Assembly (NCBI RefSeq): GCF_009659375.1
Contig: NZ_WJQT01000008.1
Location: 1 to 64,000, forward strand
Source of the DNA: Fundicoccus ignavus
Lineage (GTDB): Bacteria > Bacillota > Bacilli > Lactobacillales > Aerococcaceae
DNA length: 64,000 bases
Reading direction: 5' to 3'
Numbering within the stretch: the first letter of the stretch is position 1; every line of letters begins with the position of its first letter. The translations under genes and the position numbers were made by a program. Of the stretch, positions 8,188 to 17,822 are shown piece by piece. The notes beneath the pieces were generated by a model. It worked only from the letters and a program-made list of their open reading frames with translations, was not told where the DNA came from and did not search any database.

Positions 8188-9027
8188 ATGAGTGAAAGTC
8201 CAATGAAAATCAAACGGAATCACCGAATGTTATATATTAGTAATTACTTAACGGATCGTCCTAATCAATTAATCAGTCTGTCTTATTTCGTACAGTATTT
8301 TGACTGTGCTAAATCTTCAATTAGTGAGGATATTGATTTTATTCGTGAGGTATTTGCATACAATAAAATCGGTCAAATTTCGACTGTTGCGGGTGTTGCA
8401 GGTGGGGTTATCTTCTATCCACAAGTATCGCCAGCTGAGACACAGAAGTTATTAACTGGTATTGAGGATAAGTTAAAAACAGGTAAACGTATTATGCCAG
8501 GTAATTATATTTATTTAGCGGATATTCTTCAAGAAGCGGATACCTTGAATTTAATTGCACGTCATATTGCGGAACATTATCAAGAAGCGGATATTGATGC
8601 GGTAATGACAATCGAAACCAAAGGGATTGGCCTGACGGTAGCAGTAGCCCGTTATTTAAACGTGCCACACGTGATTGTACGTCGTGATTCTACAGATACA
8701 GAAGGTTCAACGATTTCAGTTAATTATATTTCAGGCTCACATCAGACGGTTAAAAAGATGGAGTTAACGAAGAGTAGTTTACCTACCGGTAGTAAAGTGT
8801 TAATAATTGACGATTTTCTACGTAATGGTGGAACAATCAATGGCTTAATTTCTTTATTGGAAGAGTTTGAGTGTGAACCAGCAGGAGTATGTGTGTTTGC
8901 TGAGAATACACATAAGGAACGTGTGCCCATCGAAAATTATGTTTCTTTTCTGAAAATTGAAATTGTTTACAATAAGGAAGCAGGGCATTTTGAGCTTCAG
9001 ATGCTTCCAGGGAATTTTTTTGAATAG
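8188..9027 (+). CDS. purR: Purine operon repressor PurR
   Basis: PurR represses purine biosynthesis and related genes and responds to PRPP. The 279-residue protein has an N-terminal winged helix (about residues 8-75, with AKSSISEDIDFIREV) and a phosphoribosyltransferase-like domain whose PRPP motif VLIIDDFLRNGGTINGL is near 204-220. The ATG at 8188 has GAGGAG (8175-8180) at good spacing; an in-frame ATG at 8173 would overlap that site, so I reject it. The gene is followed by glmU and prs, the latter making the effector PRPP. Confidence 0.93.
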   Translation: MSESPMKIKRNHRMLYISNYLTDRPNQLISLSYFVQYFDCAKSSISEDIDFIREVFAYNKIGQISTVAGVAGGVIFYPQVSPAETQKLLTGIEDKLKTGKRIMPGNYIYLADILQEADTLNLIARHIAEHYQEADIDAVMTIETKGIGLTVAVARYLNVPHVIVRRDSTDTEGSTISVNYISGSHQTVKKMELTKSSLPTGSKVLIIDDFLRNGGTINGLISLLEEFECEPAGVCVFAENTHKERVPIENYVSFLKIEIVYNKEAGHFELQMLPGNFFE

Positions 9028-9127
9028 AAATATTTAATAGACCTAAGGGGTTCAAATCGTTATAATATATAATGGTAAAAAAATAATTGGATAAATTATA
9101 TTTTAAATTAGAATGAGGAGTGTAGAA

Positions 9128-10498
9128 ATGAGTAATCGGATGGCGATCGTTTTAGCCGCAGGTAAAGGAACACGCATGAAGTCTAGTCTTTATAAAGTGT
9201 TACATCCTGTGTGTGGTTTACCGATGGTAGAACATGTCATTCGCTCTGTTAAACAGAGTGGTGTCGAACAAATTGTAACAATAGTGGGTCATGGAGCCGA
9301 AAAGGTTCAAGAGGTTTTAGGTGATTCATCTGAATATGCTTTACAAGCAGAGCAATTAGGAACAGGACATGCGGTATTACAAGCTAAAGATTTACTAGCA
9401 TCTCAAGAAGGAACAACACTAGTTATTTGTGGGGACACACCTCTTTTAACTGGAGAAACGTTACAGCAATTGTTTGAAACGCATGAAACAACTGGAGCGA
9501 AAGCAACTATCTTAACCGCGGTAGCGGAAGATTCGACTGGTTATGGTCGTATTGTTCGTTCAGCTAATGGTGAAGTTTCTAAAATTGTTGAACAAAAAGA
9601 CGCAAGCGAAGCAGAACTAGAAATTAAAGAAATCAATACCGGAACGTATGTATTTGATAATCAAGCTTTGTTTGTAGCTTTAGCTAGTGTTAAAAATGAC
9701 AATGCACAAGGTGAATATTACTTACCCGATGTGATTGAGTTAATTAAAGCTGACGGTGATAGTGTGTCAGCACATATTATGGATGACATGGATGAAGCAA
9801 TCGGTGTAAATGATCGTGTTGCCTTAAGCCAAGCACAACGAACAATGATGCGTCGTATCAACTTAATGCACATGCGAAACGGTGTAACGTTTGGGAATGC
9901 AGATTCGACTTATATTGAACCTGATGTGGTGATTGGTAATGATACAGTGCTTGAGGCTGGTGTTCAATTAAAAGGACAAACTACAATTGGTTCAAATTGT
10001 TTCATTGGCATGAATTCAGAAATTATTGACAGCCAAATTGCGGATAATGTGAAGATTACTCAATCAGTCATTGAACATTCAAGCGTAGGTGAATTGTCAG
10101 ATATCGGCCCATTCGCTCATTTACGACCAAACAGTGTGCTGGGTCAACATGTACATATCGGAAATTTTGTAGAAGTGAAAAATAGCAATATCGGTGATGA
10201 AACTAAGGCAGGACACTTAGCTTATATTGGCGATGCGGATTTAGGTAAAGATATTAATGTAGGTTGCGGCACGATTTTTGTTAACTATAATGGCAAGAGC
10301 AAAGCACGTTCAGTAATCGGAGATCAAGCATTTATCGGAAGTAATGCGAATATTGTTGCGCCAGTAAACATTGGCGATAAAGCATTTATTGCAGCAGGTT
10401 CAACAATTATTAATGATATTCCAGAAGAAGCATTAGCTATTTCACGTTCTGAACAGAAGAATGTTCCAAACTATTGGGAAAAATTATCGAAAAAATAG
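9128..10498 (+). CDS. glmU: Bifunctional GlmU: GlcN-1-P acetyltransferase / UDP-GlcNAc pyrophosphorylase
   Basis: GlmU makes UDP-GlcNAc, the precursor of peptidoglycan and teichoic acid. The N-terminal uridyltransferase half starts with IVLAAGKGTRMKSSLYKVLH; the C-terminal half is a left-handed beta helix with repeated I-G-x-x hexapeptides (about residues 255-430) and the acetyltransferase segment HIGNFVEVKNS. The length of 456 residues is normal. The start at ATG 9128 is set by GAGGAG at 9115-9120; an earlier ATG at 9113 overlaps that site. prs follows 88 bp downstream, the common Gram-positive order. Confidence 0.95.
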   Translation: MSNRMAIVLAAGKGTRMKSSLYKVLHPVCGLPMVEHVIRSVKQSGVEQIVTIVGHGAEKVQEVLGDSSEYALQAEQLGTGHAVLQAKDLLASQEGTTLVICGDTPLLTGETLQQLFETHETTGAKATILTAVAEDSTGYGRIVRSANGEVSKIVEQKDASEAELEIKEINTGTYVFDNQALFVALASVKNDNAQGEYYLPDVIELIKADGDSVSAHIMDDMDEAIGVNDRVALSQAQRTMMRRINLMHMRNGVTFGNADSTYIEPDVVIGNDTVLEAGVQLKGQTTIGSNCFIGMNSEIIDSQIADNVKITQSVIEHSSVGELSDIGPFAHLRPNSVLGQHVHIGNFVEVKNSNIGDETKAGHLAYIGDADLGKDINVGCGTIFVNYNGKSKARSVIGDQAFIGSNANIVAPVNIGDKAFIAAGSTIINDIPEEALAISRSEQKNVPNYWEKLSKK

Positions 10499-10586
10499 TC
10501 GATAAGGATAGGTTTTAACCTTAGTTAGCGTTATAATTGAGTTAGCAGAAGACAAGACTCAGACATAATTAAATGGAGGGAAAAAA

Positions 10587-11570
10587 GTGGCCATCAAACA
10601 TTATAATGATCCGAAATTAAAGATTTTTTCTTTACGCTCAAACGAGCCATTGGCAGAAAAAATTGCAGAGGCGATTGGACTAGAATTAGGAAAAATTGAG
10701 ATTTCACACTTCTCAGATGGAGAAATCAAAGTAAATATCGAAGAAAGTATTCGTGGTGATCATGTTTATATTATTCAATCTACGTCATATCCAGTAAGTG
10801 ACAACTTGATGGAGTTATTGATTACGATTGATGCGTTGAGACGTGCAAGTGCCAAAACAATTAACGTTGTAATGCCATATTATGGCTATGCGCGCCAAGA
10901 TCGCAAAGCTCAATCGCGTGAACCGATCACTGCAAAATTAGTAGCAAATATGTTACAAATGGCAGGTGCAACTCGTATGGTTACACTTGATCTACATGCT
11001 GTTCAAATTCAAGGATTCTTTGATATTCCTGTTGATCATTTAATGGGAGCGCCATTATTAGCTAACTACTTCTTGGATAACCAACTACACGGCGATGATG
11101 TCGTAGTTGTTTCGCCAGACCACGGTGGGGTAACTCGTGCGCGTAAATTAGCAGAGTTCTTAAAATCACCAATTGCGATTATTGATAAGCGTCGTCCACG
11201 TGCGAACGTTGCAGAAGTAATGAACATCGTTGGTGAAGTATCGGGTAAAACGTGTGTATTAATCGACGATATGATTGATACAGCGGGAACAATTACGCTT
11301 GCAGCAAGTGCTTTAAAAGAAAAAGGGGCTAAAGCAGTTTACGCTTGTTGTACGCATCCTGTTTTATCAGGACCAGCAATTGATCGTTTACGTGATTCTG
11401 AAATTGAAAAAGTGATTGTAACAGATTCAATTTTATTACCTGAAGATCGTCAATTACCGAACATGGAAATTGTATCTGTTTCTCAATTAATTGGTGAAGC
11501 AATTAAACGTATCCACGAAAACCGTTCGGTTAGTCCATTATTTATTGAAAAATTCAAAATCATCGACTAA
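10587..11570 (+). CDS. prs: Ribose-phosphate pyrophosphokinase (PRPP synthetase)
   Basis: It makes PRPP from ribose-5-phosphate and ATP for nucleotide, NAD, His and Trp synthesis. The 327-residue protein shows the class I signature [18 protein letters not shown], the flexible-loop segment [15 protein letters not shown] and the PRPP-binding loop [12 protein letters not shown]. The GTG start at 10587 follows GGAGGG (10575-10580). It lies after glmU and purR; NAD synthesis genes that use PRPP (pncB) are further on in the window. A strong terminator follows. Confidence 0.96.
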   Translation: MAIKHYNDPKLKIFSLRSNEPLAEKIAEAIGLELGKIEISHFSDGEIKVNIEESIRGDHVYIIQSTSYPVSDNLMELLITIDALRRASAKTINVVMPYYGYARQDRKAQSREPITAKLVANMLQMAGATRMVTLDLHAVQIQGFFDIPVDHLMGAPLLANYFLDNQLHGDDVVVVSPDHGGVTRARKLAEFLKSPIAIIDKRRPRANVAEVMNIVGEVSGKTCVLIDDMIDTAGTITLAASALKEKGAKAVYACCTHPVLSGPAIDRLRDSEIEKVIVTDSILLPEDRQLPNMEIVSVSQLIGEAIKRIHENRSVSPLFIEKFKIID

Positions 11571-11582
11571 TCATTAAATAGT

Positions 11583-11623
11583 AAAACCATGTGTTCATTG
11601 AAAAAATGAACGCATGGTTTTTT
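11583..11623 (+). terminator. Intrinsic terminator after prs
   Basis: AAAACCATGTGTTCAT (11583-11598) pairs with ATGAACGCATGGTTTT (11606-11621) with one mismatch, followed by T. Confidence 0.9.
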
Positions 11624-11625
11624 AG

Positions 11626-11940
11626 TTTATAAGGGATTATGGGTTTAGGGTTGGTTTACCAAGGTTTGTCTTCGCTCAGCTTACTGGTTTCCAAGGCGGT
11701 GGTCGCTTTCAAAGCCTCACTGAAGTTCGTGCTTTTTCAGCTCAATCGGCTAGGGTGTGACTACTTCGCTGTGCTCAAAGTCACACCAAGCTGCGCCGAT
11801 TGCCCTTTGTACCGTTTTGGAAAACAATTCGCTGAGCTGCGTTAAATATTCCAACAAAAGTAAAGTTATATGATCAAGTTAAAACTGCTAACCGGAATTT
11901 AAAGTCCTCGACTCGTCCGAGGTTTCATCGTTTAATTTTA
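11626..11940 (+). repeat. Element A, copy 3 (complete)
   Basis: This is the clearest copy. It starts about 3 nt after the terminator T-run. The outer arm 11671-11700 (TTCGCTCAGCTTACTGG..CCAAGGCGGT) pairs with 11811-11840; a middle arm CAATCGGC (11743-11750) pairs with GCCGATTG (11795-11802); an apical stem GGTGTGAC (11754-11761) pairs with GTCACACC (11780-11787). It ends with a terminator-like hairpin CCTCG/CGAGG (11906-11922). A 68-codon frame inside it is not a gene. Confidence 0.88.
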
Positions 11941-12326
11941 AAGAACTTCGGTAAGTATTTTGTAGTTAAATATTTATTGAAAATTATTTTTTGTGCCTTG
12001 CTTTCAATGATAATGAGGGTTTCTATACCTAAATAAAATAATAAGATTATCTTATTCAAATGCTCAAAAGTAGCAAGTTGTGCGAAAAAACAATATAATA
12101 GTGTGGATGAAAAAGATTGTTTTCTGCCAAAGTCATGCTATGATAATAACTGTTGTAAAAATTGATTTACTTATGGCGAGATAATGACGAGGCAAGGTTA
12201 TTTAATTTTGATGAAGCATTAAATCCTTAAGAACAGAAAAATAATTAAAAGCAGCTGGACCTATTATGTGATGGTGAGCTGTTTAAAGATGAAATGTAAT
12301 CGTGTACTCGATTGGAGGTATTTAAA
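11941..12326 (+). promoter_or_regulatory. Promoter and structured leader before the sugar transferase gene
   Basis: No gene is seen. A likely promoter is TTGTTT (12117-12122), 16-bp spacer, TATGAT (12139-12144) with a TG extended -10 at 12136. The transcript would have a leader of about 175 nt. The leader contains a possible hairpin between AAAGCAGCT (about 12247-12255) and AGCTGTTT (about 12277-12284). I cannot assign it to a known riboswitch. Confidence 0.4.
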
Positions 12327-13727
12327 ATGAATAAATTCCGAAACCGTTATGACTGGAATAAATTTCTGGTATTAGGTGTGACAGGAGTTGGAGCAGTCGT
12401 ATCACTGTTTTGTATCTACATATCTTTCTTTTTGAAATTTTGGGGAGATATTCCTGCTCGTAACTTTAGAGCTTTTGAGGTAAGTTACCTTTGGATATTA
12501 GTTGGTTTTATTTTTATCAATATGTTGTTTGAAACATATGTCTTCTATAATAAGTCGCTCTTAGACTTATTTTATTTTACAATGTTAAGTCAATTTATGC
12601 TGAGTGTTTTCATGATGGCATTGACTTATGCAGGTAGTTGGTTAACTTTCCCACGCTCTGTTATTTTGGTTAATTTCTTTGTGGGAACGGCTGGTATCTA
12701 TATTTATAATTCGATAGTGTACTTATTGTATCATCGTATACGTGGTAAAAAGCATGTACTAGTAGTGGGGAATCAAGAACGAGCGCTAGAAGCAGTACGT
12801 AACTTTGATCTGATGCAAAATCGTCGTCATGAAGTGACGCACGTAGTCTTATCTAATTACTATTATCATGTGCGTGAATTAGCGGATAAAGTGGATATTG
12901 TATATTTAACAGGCTATATTGAGGAAACGGAAAGAATTAAGATATATGATTTCTTGATGCGTCAGAATAAGAAGTTATTTATCAGTACTGAATTCCAAAA
13001 CTTAATGATGGTAAACCCAAATATCATGAACTTTGAAGATGAAAGTATTATTGAAGTATCACCATTTAAAATTTCTGGTGAAGAAGAAATGATCAAACGC
13101 TTATTTGATGTATTCGTTTCATTAATTTTGTTAGTGATAACGTCGCCTGTCTTATTGATTACAGCAATTGTCGTAAAATTAGATTCACCCGGACCGATTT
13201 TTTATAAGCAAGAACGTGTAACGATGAATCATCGTTCGTTCAATATTCTGAAATTTAGATCAATGTCTTCAACCGCTGAGGCCGAATCAGGTCCAGTACT
13301 AGCAACCTCAAATGATAGTCGTGTAACTAAAGTAGGTAAAGTCATTCGTAGCACACGTATTGATGAATTACCTCAGTTGATTAATGTGTTAAAAGGCGAT
13401 ATGTCTTTAGTTGGACCTCGTCCAGAACGACCTTTCTTTGTGAACCAATTTAAAGCTGAAAACCCTTATTATTCACTTAGACATCATGTGCGCGCCGGAA
13501 TTACAGGTTATGCGCAAGTTTATGGTAAGTACAGTACAGACTTTAACAGCAAGTTGAATTTTGATTTATTGTATATTAAAAATTACTCTTTAGCCTTTGA
13601 TTTTAAATTACTATTCCAAACAGTAAAAATTTTATTTGATAAAGTAAGCTCACGCGGTGTCGATGCTGATAATATGGCACTACCAAGCTGGAGTGATTAC
13701 GAAGAAAAAGTAAAAATCATTCGTTAA
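12327..13727 (+). CDS. Polyprenyl glycosylphosphotransferase (exopolysaccharide priming enzyme)
   Basis: This 466-residue membrane enzyme transfers a hexose-1-phosphate from a nucleotide sugar to undecaprenyl phosphate, the first step of capsule or exopolysaccharide repeat synthesis. Residues 1-135 hold about four membrane segments, 140-245 a nucleotide-binding-like domain, and 255-466 a catalytic sugar-transferase domain with its own membrane helix. The catalytic part shows FYKQERVTMNHRSFNILKF, then TRIDELPQLINVLKGDMSLVG and PRPERP. The start ATG 12327 follows GGAGG (12314-12318); a TTG at 12312 overlaps it. No capsule cluster surrounds it, so this is an orphan priming enzyme. The sugar cannot be read from the sequence. 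Confidence 0.9.
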   Translation: MNKFRNRYDWNKFLVLGVTGVGAVVSLFCIYISFFLKFWGDIPARNFRAFEVSYLWILVGFIFINMLFETYVFYNKSLLDLFYFTMLSQFMLSVFMMALTYAGSWLTFPRSVILVNFFVGTAGIYIYNSIVYLLYHRIRGKKHVLVVGNQERALEAVRNFDLMQNRRHEVTHVVLSNYYYHVRELADKVDIVYLTGYIEETERIKIYDFLMRQNKKLFISTEFQNLMMVNPNIMNFEDESIIEVSPFKISGEEEMIKRLFDVFVSLILLVITSPVLLITAIVVKLDSPGPIFYKQERVTMNHRSFNILKFRSMSSTAEAESGPVLATSNDSRVTKVGKVIRSTRIDELPQLINVLKGDMSLVGPRPERPFFVNQFKAENPYYSLRHHVRAGITGYAQVYGKYSTDFNSKLNFDLLYIKNYSLAFDFKLLFQTVKILFDKVSSRGVDADNMALPSWSDYEEKVKIIR

Positions 13728-13748
13728 ACACCCAATATTATCAAAATA

Positions 13749-13796
13749 GGACTCCCGGTTCTGTTCCTTTCACAAGGAATGGGCCGGGGGTCTTTT
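13749..13796 (+). terminator. Intrinsic terminator after sugar transferase
   Basis: GGACTCCCGG (13749-13758) pairs with CCGGGGGTC (13784-13792, with one G-T), with an inner TTCCTT/AAGGAA stem, then TTTT. Confidence 0.85.
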
Positions 13797-13866
13797 GTGA
13801 CTTATTTTATATTAGGTTAATTATATGCCAGCATGCTATAATTTAGATGAAGTGAGGAGGGATTAT

Positions 13867-14769
13867 GTGAAAAAAATTAGACGCAAGCTACTGATGCTAT
13901 CTGTATTGTTTATTAGTGTGTTGTTTGGAAGTGTCAATCGTGTACAAGCTGTTACTACAGAATCTGTTATTGAAGCAATGCAAGAAAGAATACCTACGTT
14001 AGATTGGTCAGCAATGGCCTTGGAAGGTAAACTTGATATTGCGATGTCAACTGCTACACAATCAGCGGACTTAGCTCAAATTAAGGGGGATTTCCGTTAT
14101 GATTTCACAGAAGCCTTACAAATGGAAGGCCACTTAAATATTTTGTCGCCGTTTGCTTCAAATCTACCAGCCTTTTCGCTATATTATTTAGACGGTGTAT
14201 CCTATTCAACTGATGGTCAAGAATGGTACGTTCAGAATAATCAAAAGACAGAAGCTGAAATAAGAAAAGAACTTCAAAAGACTGCTGATCAATTTGACGC
14301 TGACCTTCATTCAATTACAACTGAACAAATTCAATTTATCGACACCTATATGAATTTAGATGAGACGACTGAATATTATGCGTTTCGTTTAAAAACTGAT
14401 ATTGATCCACAAGCGATGTGGGATGATTTACAAGAACTTGTGGATATAGAAAGTCTCCAGGAAAACGTTGATCAACTGGATAGTTATGGGGAATTAGATG
14501 GTATCGAAGATTATGAAGACTTGGCAGATTACGAAGCATTTGCGACCTTTATTACATCAAATCCAGTACTAGAACTACGTTTTGAAAAAGAGAATTATCG
14601 CCCGACTTATTTCTTGTTGGATGTAAGTGTCGATCCTGAAGCATATGGAGCAGAATCTTCAGATTTTGGGACAGTCAATGTAAGATTAGAGCTAAACTTT
14701 TCTGATTTTGGACAAACGTTTGATGTAATTGTTCCTTCCGAAGCCCTCGAAAGTACGGTAGATTATTGA
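13867..14769 (+). CDS. Exported protein, paralogue of the next gene
   Basis: The 300-residue product has a signal peptide of about 27 residues (KKIRRKLLMLSVLFISVLFG, cleavage after VQA). It has no cysteine at the cleavage site, so it is not a lipoprotein. The body alternates strands such as LEGKLDIAMS, YLDGVSYSTDGQEWYV and an acidic helical middle, and ends with FGQTFDVIVPSEAL. It shares the layout and ending with the next protein (HGETFEIVVPEAAF). The pattern resembles Gram-positive DUF6612-like or LppX-like exported proteins, but I am not certain of the family. The start is GTG 13867 after GAGGAGGG (13854-13861). Confidence 0.72.
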   Translation: MKKIRRKLLMLSVLFISVLFGSVNRVQAVTTESVIEAMQERIPTLDWSAMALEGKLDIAMSTATQSADLAQIKGDFRYDFTEALQMEGHLNILSPFASNLPAFSLYYLDGVSYSTDGQEWYVQNNQKTEAEIRKELQKTADQFDADLHSITTEQIQFIDTYMNLDETTEYYAFRLKTDIDPQAMWDDLQELVDIESLQENVDQLDSYGELDGIEDYEDLADYEAFATFITSNPVLELRFEKENYRPTYFLLDVSVDPEAYGAESSDFGTVNVRLELNFSDFGQTFDVIVPSEALESTVDY

Positions 14770-14918
14770 ATAATGTTGTAGAATTAGGTGGTAATCCTCC
14801 CTCTTTTCTGAGTTTCTTATTCGCAATATTGTAATACATTCGTAAGGCATTTGATTGGTAATGGATAAAATGTATGTGCTATACTTAACACATAACAAAG
14901 AAAGAAAAGGTGATTTTA

Positions 14919-16010
14919 ATGAAAAAAGGATTTAAACTTCTAGGTAGCTTATTAGTAGCTTTACTAATGGCAATCAACGTTTTGCCAACTGTTTCAGCAC
15001 AATCAACTGCACGTGATGTTTTAACACAAATTAATGCAGCAGGTCAAAACCAGTTGGAATCTATGAATGCGAATGGATTTGTATCGGTAGCATTCCAATC
15101 AGGTGAACAAACTGCAGATATTGGTCAATTCAATTTTGACATGTCTTTTAATATTGATCCACGTTTTTCAATGGAATTCCAAGGTGAAGTTGTCTCTCCA
15201 TTCTTAGGATCAGAAACATACACTTTATCAGCTTGGGCACTTGAAGGTATTGCTTACCTTTATGATGGTTTAAATGATGATTGGACAATTGAAGATTACT
15301 CAGCACAAGAACAAGAAATCTCTGATCAAGTTTACGCTGCAATTAATGAAGCACAAGCACAACAAGGTGAGTTAACTGAAGAGCAGTTTGCATTAACTGA
15401 AAAATATTCAGACTTTAGTGAGACAGAAACTGACTATGTATTTACTTTAAAACAAGATATTGATGCAAATGAATTATGGGCAGACTTAAATTCAGCAATG
15501 GATATGGAAGCTTTAATTAATGATGCAATCGAACAAGCTAAAGCAACGGGTGCAGAACAAGGTGTAGAATTCACTGCTGAAGACGAAGAAATGATTCGCT
15601 CTTTATATAGCGTTGAAACATTAGAAGCTGTATTAGGTACAAACCCAGTTATTTCTGCAAGTTACGACAAAACAACTTACAAACCGACAGGCATCTCAGC
15701 TGTTTTAACTATTAACCCTAACGACTTTATGGGTACAACAGAAGAAGAAGCTGCTGCATCAGGAATGCCAGAAACGATTATTGTTACAAGCGAAATAACA
15801 TTCGGTGGCCACGGTGAAACATTTGAAATTGTAGTTCCAGAAGCAGCATTTACAGCTCCAACTGAAGATGCAACAGAAGAAACAACTGAAGACGCTACTG
15901 AAGAAGAAGCTACTGAGGAAGATGCAGTAGAAGATACTGAAGAAGAGGCTCCAGCTGAGGAAGAAACAGAAGAAACTGTTGAAGAGACAGAAGAAACTGA
16001 CGCAGAATAA
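14919..16010 (+). CDS. Exported protein with acidic Glu/Thr-rich tail, paralogue of the previous gene
   Basis: The 363-residue product has a signal peptide (residues 1-27, ending TVSA) and no lipobox. The central part aligns by eye with the upstream protein: WALEGIAYLYDGLNDDWTI corresponds to YYLDGVSYSTDGQEWYV, and VLGTNPVISASYDKTTYKPT to FITSNPVLELRFEKENYRPT. The last 50 residues or so are a low-complexity Glu/Thr/Ala tail with no sorting signal. Start ATG 14919 has AAAGG (14906-14910). A TATACT box at 14880-14885 suggests its own promoter. Function is unknown; an envelope role is inferred only from export. Confidence 0.75.
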   Translation: MKKGFKLLGSLLVALLMAINVLPTVSAQSTARDVLTQINAAGQNQLESMNANGFVSVAFQSGEQTADIGQFNFDMSFNIDPRFSMEFQGEVVSPFLGSETYTLSAWALEGIAYLYDGLNDDWTIEDYSAQEQEISDQVYAAINEAQAQQGELTEEQFALTEKYSDFSETETDYVFTLKQDIDANELWADLNSAMDMEALINDAIEQAKATGAEQGVEFTAEDEEMIRSLYSVETLEAVLGTNPVISASYDKTTYKPTGISAVLTINPNDFMGTTEEEAAASGMPETIIVTSEITFGGHGETFEIVVPEAAFTAPTEDATEETTEDATEEEATEEDAVEDTEEEAPAEEETEETVEETEETDAE

Positions 16011-16025
16011 TCAGTAACACTCTAT

Positions 16026-16060
16026 AAGCCGGTTTAGCTATCGCTAAGCCGGCTTTTTTT
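16026..16060 (+). terminator. Intrinsic terminator
   Basis: AAGCCGGTTTAGC (16026-16038) pairs exactly with GCTAAGCCGGCTT (16043-16055, one G-T), followed by eight T. Confidence 0.93.
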
Positions 16061-16065
16061 TATGC

Positions 16066-16165
16066 GGTTTTATAAGTTTAGTGTTAATTTAGTAGCTTTT
16101 TAGCTTCGCTCAGCTTAATGTTTTCAAGGTGTTGGTCACATTTCAGACAATCACTATTTTATTCG
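16066..16165 (+). repeat. Element A, copy 4 (5' fragment)
   Basis: It follows the terminator T-run and carries TTATAAGTTTAGTGTTAATT, then GCTTCGCTCAGCTTAATG and a worn GGTGTTGGTCAC. The right part is lost. The next 130 bp up to pncB hold a TACAAT box near 16229-16234 and nothing else that I can name. Confidence 0.7.
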
Positions 16166-16297
16166 TTTAATTGAGACACACATAGTGACTGAAAGCTCAT
16201 GCAGATTATATTTCGTAGCATTGTATGTTACAATAAGTAAAAGTTTTAAAACAAATGTTTACCAAGATTAACTAAATTAGGCTAATAAAAGGGGCTT

Positions 16298-17791
16298 ATG
16301 GAAATGTATAAATTTGAAGATGATAGCTTGATGATGCATACGGATTTATATCAGATTAATATGTTGAAAACATACTGGGAAAAAGGAATAGATAAGAAAC
16401 GAGCTGTTTTTGAAGCGTATTTCCGTTCAAATCCATTTGAGAATGGTTTTGCGATTTTTGCAGGTTTAGAACGTATTATTCACTACATCAATCGTTTGAC
16501 GTTTACTGAATCGGATATTGACTATTTGCGTGAATTAGGTTTATATCCTGAAGGATTTTTAACTTACTTAAAAGAAATGAAATTTTCTTGTTCAATCCGC
16601 TCAATGGTTGAAGGTGAATTGTGTTTCGCTAATGAGCCTTTGATTCAAGTAGAAGGTCCTTTAGGTGAGTGTCAATTGATTGAAACAGCTTTATTAAATA
16701 TCTTAAATTATCAAACATTAATTGCGACTAAAGCAGCTCGTATTCGCAATGTTATTGGTGAAGGTGATAAATTATCTGAATTTGGTACACGTCGTGCGCA
16801 AGAAATGGAGGCAGCTATCTGGGGAACACGCGCTGCTTATATTGGTGGTTTTGATAATACGAGTAATGTGCGTGCAGGTAAGTTATTCGGAATTCCAGTT
16901 TCGGGGACACATGCTCACTCGTTAGTTCAAGCATATCGAGATGAGTATGAAGCATTTAAAGCTTATGCCGAAACGCATAAAGATGTTGTCTTCCTAGTGG
17001 ATACCTATGATACATTACGTTCAGGTGTACCAACTGCAATTAAAGTTGCCAAAGAAATGGGCGATAAAATTAATTTTATTGGCGTTCGTATTGATTCAGG
17101 CGATATGGCTTATTTATCAAAGAAAATACGTAAACAATTAGATGAAGCTGGCTTCCCAGATGCACATATCATTGCTTCTAATGATTTGGATGAATTAACG
17201 ATTTTAAACTTGCGCATGCAAGGGGCTAAAATTAATGATTGGGGTGTAGGGACTAAATTAATTACAGCCTTTGATCAACCATCTTTAGGTGGTGTTTATA
17301 AATTAGTAAGTATTGAAAATGACGAAGGTGAAATGGTACCGACGATGAAAGTATCAAGCAACGCTTCGAAAATGTCAACGCCAGGTGTGAAACAGGTATG
17401 GCGTATTACGCGTAACCGTGATGGTAAATCTGAAGGTGACTATGTGGCATTAATCGAAGAACGTCCAGATCAATTAGATTCTCTATTCATGTTCCACCCT
17501 GTACATACTTATATCAATAAGACTGTTAAAGATTATACAGCTAGACCTTTGTTGCAAGATATTTACCGTGATGGTGAGCAGGTTTATCAATTACCAAGTT
17601 TGCTAGACATTCGTGAATATGCGGAACAGAATGTAACCCAATTATGGGATGAATATAAACGTATTCTTAACCCGGAACAATATCCAGTCGATTTATCACA
17701 AAAACTTTACGATAATAAAATGGAGAGTATTAGCGAAATTCGTCAGAATGTTAAAGAGAAAGCTAAGCAGTTAGAACAGGAAGAAGCATAA
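16298..17791 (+). CDS. pncB: Nicotinate phosphoribosyltransferase
   Basis: PncB joins nicotinate and PRPP to nicotinate mononucleotide in the NAD salvage (Preiss-Handler) route. The 497-residue length is that of the longer Firmicutes form. Landmarks are the N-terminal MMHTDLYQINM, the catalytic region EFGTRRAQEMEAAIWGTRAA, SGTHAHSLVQAY, and the phosphate-binding region NDLDELTILNLRMQGAKIN with GVGTKLITAFDQPSLGGVYK. Start ATG 16298 follows AAAAGGGG. nadE begins 31 bp after the stop, so the two form an NAD-synthesis operon. Confidence 0.95.
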   Translation: MEMYKFEDDSLMMHTDLYQINMLKTYWEKGIDKKRAVFEAYFRSNPFENGFAIFAGLERIIHYINRLTFTESDIDYLRELGLYPEGFLTYLKEMKFSCSIRSMVEGELCFANEPLIQVEGPLGECQLIETALLNILNYQTLIATKAARIRNVIGEGDKLSEFGTRRAQEMEAAIWGTRAAYIGGFDNTSNVRAGKLFGIPVSGTHAHSLVQAYRDEYEAFKAYAETHKDVVFLVDTYDTLRSGVPTAIKVAKEMGDKINFIGVRIDSGDMAYLSKKIRKQLDEAGFPDAHIIASNDLDELTILNLRMQGAKINDWGVGTKLITAFDQPSLGGVYKLVSIENDEGEMVPTMKVSSNASKMSTPGVKQVWRITRNRDGKSEGDYVALIEERPDQLDSLFMFHPVHTYINKTVKDYTARPLLQDIYRDGEQVYQLPSLLDIREYAEQNVTQLWDEYKRILNPEQYPVDLSQKLYDNKMESISEIRQNVKEKAKQLEQEEA

Positions 17792-17822
17792 TTCCGTTTG
17801 TTTTTAAACGAAGGAGATTGAC

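Noticed and set aside
11639-11845. 68-codon open frame on the plus strand
   Set aside because: It lies wholly inside element A copy 3, has no ribosome site, and corresponding positions in other copies are closed or shifted. The same applies to the 62-codon frame at 51979-52167 in copy 12.
14830-14846. WalR box before the second exported paralogue
   Set aside because: TGTAAT-ACATT-CGTAAG misses two positions, and this is easily met by chance in AT-rich sequence.
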